Source of the DNA: an uncultured Lachnospiraceae bacterium
Lineage (GTDB): Bacteria > Bacillota > Clostridia > Lachnospirales > Lachnospiraceae
Assembly (NCBI GenBank): GCA_946554445.1
Contig: CAMNSD010000039.1
Coordinates: 1-41,416, forward strand
Length of the DNA: 41,416 nucleotides
Direction: 5' to 3'
The position numbers were made by a program, and so were the translations under genes. Below, in pieces: positions 6,706 to 14,015 of the stretch; within the stretch, counting starts at the first letter, position 1, and every line of letters begins with the position of its first letter. The notes beneath the pieces were generated by a model. It had not been told where the DNA came from. It did not search any database and was given only the letters and a program-made list of their open reading frames with translations.

Positions 6706-8088
6706 ATGAGTACGACAAAGACAATGACGCGCGAGGAGCGCATGGCTTCGGAATCCATCGGCAGATTGATGGTGAGTATGACGCTGCCTTCGATTTTTGC
6801 GCAGATTATCAATATCTTATACAGCATTATTGACAGAATCTATATCGGCCATATGGAAGGCGTGGGCGCCAATGCCCTGACGGGTGTGGGCGTTACTTTT
6901 TGTATCACGGTATTTATCTCGGCCTTTTCCGGGTTTGTCAACAGCGGCGCGGCGCCTCTTGCCGCCATCTGGCTTGGCAAAAAGGACAGGGACCACGCGG
7001 AAAAGATACTGGGCAACAGCGTCAGCTTCCTGGTTTTTTGCACGGTGGTGCTAATGGCTGTTTTCTACATCTTCCAGAGGCCGCTATTGTATCAGTTTGG
7101 AGCCAGCGATGCTACTATAGGGTATGCCATGGATTATCTGACCATCTATCTGGCGGGGACTCTTTTTGTGGAGATCGCGCTGGGATTAAACGCCTTCATC
7201 ATCTGTCAGAGTCAGCCGCGGACGGCGATGTTTTCAGTGTTGATCGGGGCAGTGGCCAATATTATCTTAGATCCCATCTTTATCTTCGGCTTACATATGG
7301 GCGTGAAGGGCGCGGCGGTTGCCACGGTGATTTCCCAGGCTCTCAGTGCGGCTTGGGTGATGGTCTTTTTAATGGGAAAGAAATCTTCTTTAAAGATACG
7401 TGTCAGGTTTTTAAAGCCGGATATGGGGATACTGATCAGTATTTTTTCGCTGGGTATCTCGCCTTTTATCATGCGGGCCACGGAAAGCTTTATCAGTATC
7501 GTGTTAAACCATGGTTTACAGGCGTATGGCGGCGATCTGCATGTGGGGGCGCTCACGATCATGCAGAGCGTGATGCAGCTTTTCTCTGCGCCGATCGGTG
7601 GTTTTACCCAGGGCATGACGCCGATTATCAGTTATAATTATGGGGCAGGGAACTTTGAGAGGGTTAAGCAGCTGTATCGTTGGATGATTGGTCTATGTTT
7701 CGGATTTATGCTTGTGACTACGGCCACGACGATGATTTTTCCTGAGTTTTATGCCGGCTTTTTTACGAACGAGACGCAGCTCATCGAACTTGTAGGCCGG
7801 GTGATGCCGATCTTCATGGCAGGAATGCTGGTCTTTGGCCTGCAAAACGGTATCCAGCCTACGTTTTTAGCATTAGGTCAGGCTAAGATATCGCTTTTTA
7901 TTGCGGTACTTAGAAAGATTATCCTGTTGATTCCACTGGCGATTATCCTGCCGCATTTTATGGGAGTCATGGGAGTCTACTATGCGGAGCCAATCTCCGA
8001 TATCCTGTCCGCGACCACTGCCAGTGTGCTTTTCCTTTTGAATATCCGGAAAATTTTATCTATGGAAGCGTTGGCAAAGATTAAGTAG
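6706..8088 (+). CDS. MATE family exporter, second copy
   Basis: A 460-residue polytopic protein of the MATE family, moving drugs or metabolites out in exchange for cations. Hallmarks are LMVSMTLPSIFAQIINILYS near the N-terminus, ANIILDPIFIFGLHMGVKGA in the middle and ISYNYGAGNFERV in the second half. Length and about twelve hydrophobic segments fit the family. The start is preceded by AAAGGGAA. It resembles the MATE protein at 2500 only moderately, so the two are separate subfamilies and not a recent duplication. It is followed directly by a promoter and riboswitch for the next gene, hence probably monocistronic. Substrate unknown. Confidence 0.92.
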   Translation: MSTTKTMTREERMASESIGRLMVSMTLPSIFAQIINILYSIIDRIYIGHMEGVGANALTGVGVTFCITVFISAFSGFVNSGAAPLAAIWLGKKDRDHAEKILGNSVSFLVFCTVVLMAVFYIFQRPLLYQFGASDATIGYAMDYLTIYLAGTLFVEIALGLNAFIICQSQPRTAMFSVLIGAVANIILDPIFIFGLHMGVKGAAVATVISQALSAAWVMVFLMGKKSSLKIRVRFLKPDMGILISIFSLGISPFIMRATESFISIVLNHGLQAYGGDLHVGALTIMQSVMQLFSAPIGGFTQGMTPIISYNYGAGNFERVKQLYRWMIGLCFGFMLVTTATTMIFPEFYAGFFTNETQLIELVGRVMPIFMAGMLVFGLQNGIQPTFLALGQAKISLFIAVLRKIILLIPLAIILPHFMGVMGVYYAEPISDILSATTASVLFLLNIRKILSMEALAKIK

Positions 8089-8097
8089 AGGTATGTC

Positions 8098-8127
8098 TTG
8101 ACAGCAGGACGGCTTCTGTGGTACAGT
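8098..8127 (+). promoter_or_regulatory. promoter of the riboswitch-controlled exchanger gene
   Basis: TTGACA at 8098-8103 and TACAGT at 8122-8127 are 18 bases apart. The predicted start is just before the aptamer. Confidence 0.75.
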
Positions 8128-8135
8128 AGTCCCAA

Positions 8136-8237
8136 GTTAAGAGGGAGTAGTTATCCTGTGTAAGCAACATACCCTGGCAGACGCCATGTTTACACGCTTT
8201 CTAAATAAGGAATCATAGAAAGAACGAGACTTTTAGC
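8136..8237 (+). promoter_or_regulatory. yybP-ykoY type (Mn2+) riboswitch aptamer
   Basis: The closing helix P1 is formed by GTTAAGAG at 8136-8143 and CTTTTAGC at 8230-8237. The two conserved loop sequences of the family are present: GGGAGTAG at 8143-8150 and ACGAGAC at 8224-8230, with CTGGCAGACGCC between. Inner helices are GTGTA..AACAT with ATGTT..TACAC and CTTTCT with AGAAAG. Known members bind Mn2+ and turn on metal exporters. Here the 3' strand of P1 is also the left arm of a terminator (8226-8260), so metal binding should prevent termination. Confidence 0.85.
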
Positions 8238-8265
8238 ATAACAAAAGTGCTGAAGGTCTCTTTTT
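8226..8265 (+). terminator. riboswitch expression-platform terminator
   Basis: GAGACTTTTAGCA at 8226-8238 pairs with TGCTGAAGGTCTC at 8248-8260, followed by TTTTT. The left arm overlaps the aptamer's P1 3' strand and the conserved CGAGAC loop, so the two structures exclude each other. Confidence 0.9.
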
Positions 8266-8320
8266 GTCATCTAAAAACAGATGTACCGGAAAAAGAGATC
8301 TTTGGGGAACGGAGGATGTT

Positions 8321-9265
8321 ATGGAAGTGGTAATGCAGGTTGTATTGTTGGCAGTAGGTTTTGTGTTGTTGGTGAAGGGCGCGGACTGGTTCGTGGAAGG
8401 CGCCAGCAAGGTGGCGGAAAAGTTCGGGATTCCGCAGTTGGTCATCGGTCTGACGATCGTAGCCATGGGTACTTCCCTGCCGGAAGCGGCAGTCAGTGTG
8501 TCGGCGGCATTAAAGGGCAGTGCGGAGATTACCATTGGGAACGTTGTGGGAAGTAATATCATGAATATCTTGCTGATCCTGGGAATCACGGCTGCCATTA
8601 AACCCGTGGCGGTACAGAAATCTACGGTGCGGTATGAGATCCCCTTTGTGATTCTGGTGTCTGCCCTGCTCATGGGAATTGGTTATATGGATCATACCGT
8701 AGGACGTACAGACGGTATGATTCTGTGGGCGTTGATGATCTTTTATCTGGGGTATCTGCTTGTTATGGCTAAGAAGGGCGCGCCGCTGCCGGGAGAAGAG
8801 GAAGCAGAGGCAGAGAAGCCTATGCCTGTCTGGAAGATGCTTGTGCTGATTGTTCTCGGCGGCGGGATGATCGTAGTCGGTTCGGATGTGGCGGTGGATG
8901 CGGCCACAGAACTGGCCAGGATATTTGGCATGAGTGAACGGCTGATCGGTCTGACGATCGTTGCCTTCGGCACATCCCTGCCGGAACTCGTGACAAGTGT
9001 GACAGCGGCCATTAAGGGTAAGGCGGATATTGCGGTAGGGAATATTGTGGGCAGTAATATCTTTAACATTCTTTTTGTGGTGGGAACCTCGGCCTTGATC
9101 ACGCCGGTGGCTTATGCAGCGGATTTCCTGGTGGACAGCGTGGTATGCATTGCCGCGGCAGTTCTGCTCTGGCTGTGCGTTTTTAGTAAGAAGAGACTGG
9201 GGCGTTTGGGTGGCTTATTGATGTTGGTTAGTTATGGAGGATATTTTGTGTATCTGATGCGGTAA
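8321..9265 (+). CDS. CaCA family cation exchanger (YrbG/CaxA-like), probable Mn2+ exporter
   Basis: A 314-residue membrane protein with two inverted alpha repeats, each bearing the family signature: GTSLPEAAVS followed by GNVVGSNIMNI (about residues 50-83) and GTSLPELVTS followed by GNIVGSNIFNI (about 217-250). About ten hydrophobic segments fit the calcium/sodium exchanger family. The start at 8321 was chosen because GGAGG lies 5 bases upstream; the longer frame begins inside the upstream terminator. Family members are usually called Na+/Ca2+ exchangers. The Mn2+-type riboswitch before this gene suggests that it exports Mn2+, or is induced to balance it. That assignment is inference from context. 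Confidence 0.9.
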   Translation: MEVVMQVVLLAVGFVLLVKGADWFVEGASKVAEKFGIPQLVIGLTIVAMGTSLPEAAVSVSAALKGSAEITIGNVVGSNIMNILLILGITAAIKPVAVQKSTVRYEIPFVILVSALLMGIGYMDHTVGRTDGMILWALMIFYLGYLLVMAKKGAPLPGEEEAEAEKPMPVWKMLVLIVLGGGMIVVGSDVAVDAATELARIFGMSERLIGLTIVAFGTSLPELVTSVTAAIKGKADIAVGNIVGSNIFNILFVVGTSALITPVAYAADFLVDSVVCIAAAVLLWLCVFSKKRLGRLGGLLMLVSYGGYFVYLMR

Positions 9266-9367
9266 AATATATGTTATGTAAACTATATAAGTGCAAATGA
9301 TACCCTAAAAAGTGCGATGTATGCCGGAGTGGATGATATACGCGCTTTCGTATAGTAAAATAAGGCC

Positions 9368-10705
9368 ATGAACGCATTGATTACTAACATTATTAACAAT
9401 TTGATTCATGGCCTGTGGTTTTACAGTCTTACCCTGGAGCCAAAGCATAGCCGTAAGAGTACGGCTATGCTTTCGGCAGGGGCGGCTATGGTATCACAGT
9501 TGGTTATGATTGTCATTTTTCTATGGATGCGCTGGACAGATGGATTTTTTGGACAAGTAGTATCTGTCAAGTGGCTCTTCTTTTGCGGTTATTGTTCGAC
9601 GGCTCTTATTTTCGGGATAACTTTTATCTTTTTGATGTCAGATTCCGAACCGATAAAATCCCTGCTTTCGATGTCAGCATATTATAGTCTTTGGACGCTG
9701 ATTTATCTGGTGATTTCAATTGTCACGAAAACTTTTGCCGGCGGTGGTGGTTTGGCAGTCTGGGGACTTCGTATAGGACTGAATCTGTCAGCGCTGGTTC
9801 TATATCACAGAGTACTTAAGAAAACGATGCTGCGTATGTATAAGGAGATACAGGTTGGTTACAAGATGGTATCGGCAGTTTCGGTTTTTACGTTTATCGT
9901 GATGACAATCATGATCATTTATAATGAAAAAACAAAACAGCAGAGTCCGCTTTATGTAGCGATGCTTCTTTCCACGGGCAGCATGATGGTGATCATTCAT
10001 ATACAGCTTTTTCGTTTTATCGCTCAGGCAGGCTATGTCAATCAGTTAAAGCAGATGCAGCTTCACGAAAAGTATCTGCAGGCACAGATTAGCGCTTATG
10101 AGCGGATGGAGCAAAGCGCCAGGCAGACGCGGCATGATTTCAGACATCATAATATGGTGGTGGCAGAGTATGCCAGAGAGAAAGATTACCAGGCAATTTT
10201 AGATTACCTGCAGGAGTATGAGAAGCAGGAGGAAGAGAAATACGGCATCGCCTTTTGTAAGAATCATGTGGTGAACAATGTGTTGAATGCTTATGTGAGT
10301 AAGGCGAGGATGGAGCAGATAGAAGTAACAAGCGATATCCGTCTGGGAGAAACAGTAGAGATTTCCGATTATGATCTGGTGGCAATTTTGGCAAATGTTC
10401 TGGAGAATGCGGTCAATGCCTGCGAACAGGAAGCGGGGGCGAAGTGGATAGAGATTTCCCTGCGGCAGAAGGGGAATAAGTTGATTTTTGTATGTAAAAA
10501 TACCTGTACTGCGGAAGTGAAATTTAAGGATGGGGTTCCTAGTAATCGAGAACGTATCGGTGTAGGAATAAACAGTGTCCGATATGCCGCGGAAAAATAT
10601 GACGGAAATGTCAATTTTGTTGTAGCAAACGGTATATTTACCTGCCAGGTAATCTTAAATCATGCAGGGGACGGATTAAAAGGGGAGGATGGAGTGTCAT
10701 GTTAG
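9368..10705 (+). CDS. AgrC-like GHKL sensor histidine kinase
   Basis: A 445-residue kinase with about six membrane segments in residues 1-220, a coiled linker, the phospho-acceptor box TRHDFRHH with His256, an N-box LANVLENAVNACE (341-353) and a G-box RIGVGINSVR (396-405). This is the architecture of the AgrC group, whose membrane part senses peptides in quorum sensing. No agrB or agrD gene is beside it, so the signal is unknown. It overlaps the next gene by 7 bases and forms an operon with a second GHKL protein and a LytTR regulator, the expected partner. The ribosome site is weak (AAGG near the ATG), so the start is less certain than the body. Confidence 0.9.
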   Translation: MNALITNIINNLIHGLWFYSLTLEPKHSRKSTAMLSAGAAMVSQLVMIVIFLWMRWTDGFFGQVVSVKWLFFCGYCSTALIFGITFIFLMSDSEPIKSLLSMSAYYSLWTLIYLVISIVTKTFAGGGGLAVWGLRIGLNLSALVLYHRVLKKTMLRMYKEIQVGYKMVSAVSVFTFIVMTIMIIYNEKTKQQSPLYVAMLLSTGSMMVIIHIQLFRFIAQAGYVNQLKQMQLHEKYLQAQISAYERMEQSARQTRHDFRHHNMVVAEYAREKDYQAILDYLQEYEKQEEEKYGIAFCKNHVVNNVLNAYVSKARMEQIEVTSDIRLGETVEISDYDLVAILANVLENAVNACEQEAGAKWIEISLRQKGNKLIFVCKNTCTAEVKFKDGVPSNRERIGVGINSVRYAAEKYDGNVNFVVANGIFTCQVILNHAGDGLKGEDGVSC

Positions 10706-11907
10706 GCGGTTCTGTGGTAGTAGCGATAATGCGGATGATAATCAGTATCGGGGGAACGATTCTGCTCTTTTCCCTGATCAGCGAGTCTAAATTCGATAAA
10801 AAGAAGACCTGGATCAGGTGCGGATGCTTCTATGTGATGCTGATTATCCTGACCTGCACCTGGTATGCCATTTCCCAGGAGACATTTGCGCGTATGGGGG
10901 CATTTACGGCTTATCTGTGCTTCGGTGTTTTTGCCGTCTGGATCAGTCGCGATTCTATCTATGTATCTCTATATAAACTGGCGCTTATATTTTATCTTAT
11001 GTCGGTATTTATGATTGGCGGCATTGAGATTGCGGTTATATTCTTTCAGAAGAATGTTTGGGTTGATATCATTGCCCGCGCGGTTCTGTTAGGGCTGATT
11101 GCCTTTTTTATTGATAAAAAGGTCAAAAGTTCCATCCGGGGATTTTCCGATTATGTGGAGAACGAACTGGACCGCTTTAGTGTGGCGATTATGATGTTGA
11201 GTCTATTTCTGGGGATCGGTTTTATTCTCAATCCTTCAATCCATGACCAGACACCCTATCGTCTTTTCCAGATTGCCATGAACTTTTTCCTGACGGGTAT
11301 CCTGCAGGTCCTGGTATTCCGTCTATATCTGCATATCGGCATGGAAAAGGAATACAGGCAGGCAGCGCAGCTGATGGAGATGAATCATCGACTGCTGGAG
11401 CGGAATCTGGAACTGCTTGGAGTGGCTGTGGAGGAGGAGACGGAAGCAATCTGCGCGAATGCGGCTGTTAATAGGATTCTCTCGGCTTACGCAGACCAGG
11501 CGAGGAAGGAACAGATTGAGGTATCGCTGGATGTAGAACTTGGCAGTGAAAGTGGAATCCCGAATATTGATCTGCTCACCATACTGGCCAATGCCTGGGA
11601 GAATGCACTCTATGGCTGTATGGAAGCGAGAAAAGAAGATGAACGGCGGGAGTGTGCGATTCGTCTGTCGATCAGGAAAAAGAAAAATAAACTGGCCATT
11701 TACTGCAGCAATACCTGTAAGATGGAGGCCGGGGTTGAGAAGGGACTGCCAAGACCGGAAGATTCGGGCGGGCTGGGTGCCATGAGCATTGTTAAGACAG
11801 CAGAGAAATTTGACGGGGAATATGATTTTAAAAATGACAATGGGATATTTGTGTTCCGTTTGGTTGTAAACATTCCGTCTGACAGGGATGGTTCGTCAAT
11901 GATATGA
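10699..11907 (+). CDS. GHKL protein lacking the phospho-acceptor histidine (pseudo-sensor kinase)
   Basis: A 402-residue protein with about six membrane segments and a C-terminal GHKL ATPase domain: N-box LANAWENALYGC (296-307) and G-box SGGLGAMSIV (356-365). Compared with the preceding kinase, the coiled linker runs directly into ANAAVNRILSAY, the equivalent of KNHVVNNVLNAY. About 40 residues are missing, including the whole HDFRHH box. There is no replacement His. It therefore cannot autophosphorylate in the normal way, but it retains ATP-binding residues (Asn298 and Asn302). It overlaps the kinase upstream by 7 bases and the regulator frame downstream, with AGGGGAGG before its ATG. It probably acts as a partner or modulator of the kinase. 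The reading frame is intact, so it is not a decaying copy. Confidence 0.85.
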   Translation: MLGGSVVVAIMRMIISIGGTILLFSLISESKFDKKKTWIRCGCFYVMLIILTCTWYAISQETFARMGAFTAYLCFGVFAVWISRDSIYVSLYKLALIFYLMSVFMIGGIEIAVIFFQKNVWVDIIARAVLLGLIAFFIDKKVKSSIRGFSDYVENELDRFSVAIMMLSLFLGIGFILNPSIHDQTPYRLFQIAMNFFLTGILQVLVFRLYLHIGMEKEYRQAAQLMEMNHRLLERNLELLGVAVEEETEAICANAAVNRILSAYADQARKEQIEVSLDVELGSESGIPNIDLLTILANAWENALYGCMEARKEDERRECAIRLSIRKKKNKLAIYCSNTCKMEAGVEKGLPRPEDSGGLGAMSIVKTAEKFDGEYDFKNDNGIFVFRLVVNIPSDRDGSSMI

Positions 11908-11921
11908 CAGGAGAAAAATCC

Positions 11922-12647
11922 ATGTATCAGATTGCACTCTGTGATGATGAGGCAGAACAATTACATAAAACAGAGCAGCTATTTATAAAATATCGAGACA
12001 GTCATGCAGCAGAGGAGTTTCATGTAAAAAGTTTCGACAGCGCCGGGAAACTGCTAGATCTGATTGAAAGACAGGAATATCTGCCGGATTTGATCGTGAT
12101 GGATATTTACATGCCGGACAAAATGGGGATTGAGGCGGCAAGGGAACTGCGGCGTATGGGGAACCGCAGCCAGATTGTGTTCCTGACCACATCTAAGGAG
12201 TTTGCGCTGGATGCATATGAGGTGGAGGCGGCACAGTATCTGGTAAAGCCAGTCTCGGACGAGAAACTGTTTCCACTTCTGGACAGATTTCTGAAAGAGA
12301 TGGAGGAGGAACACAGAAAATATATTTTGGTGCGGATTGAGAATACCCTGCAAAGGATTGCTGTGGATGATATCGTGTACTGTGAAGCGCAGGGAAAAGT
12401 ACAATGTCTGCATTTTACAAACGGCACACAATGCATGCTGCGCATCACCATGGCGAAGCTTGTGGAAATGCTATCTCCTTACACTGAATTTATGCGGGTG
12501 GGAATTGCCTATCTCGTCAATATGGAACATATAGAGTATTTTAATAAAGCAGAGATTCAGATGGATACCGGCAAAAAGATCTATCCGCCCAGAGGAGCTT
12601 ATCAGGCGGTGCGGGATAAGTATTTTGCGTATTATTGCGGTGGATAA
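11922..12647 (+). CDS. LytTR family response regulator
   Basis: A 241-residue regulator with a receiver domain (residues 1-122) and a LytTR DNA-binding domain (about 135-238). The receiver shows the acidic pair Asp8-Asp9, phospho-acceptor Asp61 in VMDIYMPD and Lys109 in LVKP. The start at 11922 was chosen because GGAG lies upstream and the protein then begins with MYQIALCDDE; the in-frame ATG at 11904 overlaps the previous stop and adds six atypical residues. It is the third gene of the operon and the expected phosphate recipient from the AgrC-like kinase. Its targets cannot be told; no clear pair of LytTR binding repeats was seen nearby. Confidence 0.92.
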   Translation: MYQIALCDDEAEQLHKTEQLFIKYRDSHAAEEFHVKSFDSAGKLLDLIERQEYLPDLIVMDIYMPDKMGIEAARELRRMGNRSQIVFLTTSKEFALDAYEVEAAQYLVKPVSDEKLFPLLDRFLKEMEEEHRKYILVRIENTLQRIAVDDIVYCEAQGKVQCLHFTNGTQCMLRITMAKLVEMLSPYTEFMRVGIAYLVNMEHIEYFNKAEIQMDTGKKIYPPRGAYQAVRDKYFAYYCGG

Positions 12648-12654
12648 CAAAAGT

Positions 12655-12829
12655 AAATTTGCTTCGCAAATTAACTTTGCGAGGACCGCTTTGCGGCCTT
12701 GGAAAAAGCGAGGGGTATCGAAATTAACCTTGCGAGGACCGCTTTGCGGCCTCGGAAAAAGCGTGGGGTATCGAAATTAACCTTGCGAGGACCGCTTCGC
12801 AAACTCGGAATAAGCGGAAGGTATTAAAG
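12655..12829. repeat. 53-bp tandem repeat (three copies) with palindromic core
   Basis: Three copies begin at 12671, 12724 and 12777, a period of exactly 53 bases. The first two are nearly identical; the third diverges in its second half. Each contains a stem-loop module built on CGAGGACCGC-TTT-GCGGCCTCG (9 pairs with one bulged A in copies 1 and 2). A short perfect hairpin, AATTTGC-TTC-GCAAATT (12656-12672), precedes the array. No gene lies in 12648-12842, apart from the end of degV. The module resembles the dispersed element at 15261-15285. Confidence 0.85.
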
Positions 12830-12860
12830 AGAGTTGACTAAATCAGTCAACTCTCTTTTT
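12828..12860. terminator. bidirectional terminator overlapping the end of degV
   Basis: AGAGAGTTGACT at 12828-12839 pairs perfectly with AGTCAACTCTCT at 12845-12856 around a 5-base loop, with a T-run on the plus side. The degV stop codon and last codons lie in the hairpin. It can also serve the signalling operon read from the left. Confidence 0.85.
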
Positions 12861-13742
12861 TCCCCAGAAGAATACGGCCACTGTGCCGGGGCCGGTGTGG
12901 GCGCCGATGGTGGTGCCGATATTATTGATTAGGACTTTGCCGTCAAGATGCGGGAAACGTTCCTCGATTAACTCCGCCACAGCCCTTGCATCCTCATAGC
13001 AGGCCGACTGGGAGATATAGCATTTGCCATGATAGTCGCGTCCTTCTTCCAGACATTCTTCCATTTTATCCACAATCGTATGGATGACCTTGCGCTTGGT
13101 GCGGATTTTGTAGCGGGGGATTAGTTTTCCCTGATGATCCACGTTGAGAAGCGGGCAGATATTTAACATGCCGCCGATGAAGCCGGAGGCTTTGGAGATA
13201 CGACCGCCGCGGATATAAAAGGTAAGGTCGGTGGAGAAGAACCAGTGGTTGAGTCTCAGGCGGTTCTCCATCGTCCAGGTATAAAGTTCATCCACGGACA
13301 TACCCTCATCACGCAGGTCTGCCAATTTATCCATCAGCAGTCCATAACCGGAGGAAGCGGCAAGAGAATCTACAATATAAATCTTTCTGTCAGGATATTG
13401 CTCTTCCAGATTGCTTTTGGCTGTCATGGCTGAATTGACTACGCCGGAAATGCCGGAAGACAGGCTTAAGTGCAGGATGTCTTTGCCTTCTTTGAGAAAA
13501 GGCTCGAAGTACTCTGTAAACTCGGCCACATTGATCTGCGATGTCTTAGTATCGGCGCCGTTTGCCATAGCCTGATAGAACTGGTCGAAAGGCATGGACT
13601 TTCCCAGGTCATCGCTGTACTGCACGCCGTCCAGTTCATAGTGGAAGCAGATATAATGAATGTCACGTTTTTTAAAGTGTTCCGCCGAAAGATCTGCGGT
13701 GGAACAGCAGCTGATAATATATTTGCCCATAGTAATAACCAT
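12843..13742 (-). CDS. DegV family fatty-acid-binding protein
   Basis: A 299-residue DegV-family protein. Members bind fatty acids between two domains and some act as the fatty-acid carrier (FakB) for fatty acid kinase. Signatures are CSTADL near the N-terminus, the TKTSQI segment, SLSSGISGVVNSA, RGGRISK and the C-terminal GAHTGPGTVAVFF. The start is ambiguous: an ATG at 13742 is one base from GGAG, whereas the ATG four codons later (13730, MGKYIIS) is about 13 bases away; homologues normally start at the second. The last codons form part of a terminator hairpin. No FakA kinase gene is near. Confidence 0.88.
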   Translation of the reverse strand: MVITMGKYIISCCSTADLSAEHFKKRDIHYICFHYELDGVQYSDDLGKSMPFDQFYQAMANGADTKTSQINVAEFTEYFEPFLKEGKDILHLSLSSGISGVVNSAMTAKSNLEEQYPDRKIYIVDSLAASSGYGLLMDKLADLRDEGMSVDELYTWTMENRLRLNHWFFSTDLTFYIRGGRISKASGFIGGMLNICPLLNVDHQGKLIPRYKIRTKRKVIHTIVDKMEECLEEGRDYHGKCYISQSACYEDARAVAELIEERFPHLDGKVLINNIGTTIGAHTGPGTVAVFFWGKKRVD

Positions 13743-13914
13743 ACTCCTTTCTCAACCTACTCCTTTGATAAAATGATGGAAATTGTTCTTATATGATACA
13801 ACAATTATGATGCTAAAATCACGCTTAATCATGTAATTGCCGCCATTGAACATATCATTACGATGGCTACCTTTATGAGTCTAACATGTTTATCGGACAA
13901 ATACAATGTAGAAC

Positions 13915-13943
13915 TTGTCTTGCCTGAGAATATTTGGTATAAT
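13915..13943 (+). promoter_or_regulatory. promoter of the phosphofructokinase gene
   Basis: TTGTCT at 13915-13920, a 17-base spacer and TATAAT at 13938-13943. An inverted repeat GTGTC-TGATG-GACAC at 13951-13965 covers the predicted start and may be an operator or 5' hairpin. Nothing else was recognised in 13743-14015. Confidence 0.75.
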
Positions 13944-14015
13944 CTTGGTGGTGTCTGATGGACACTAACGATAACCTATAGTAAATCAGAAAATAATCAA
14001 AGGAGAGACAGCTAT

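Noticed and set aside
10699..11907. Second GHKL gene as a pseudogene
   Set aside because: The frame is intact, coupled to its neighbours and keeps the ATP-binding motifs; only the His-box segment is gone.
12671..12829. CRISPR-like array
   Set aside because: The 53-bp units are contiguous, with no unique spacers, and no cas genes are present.
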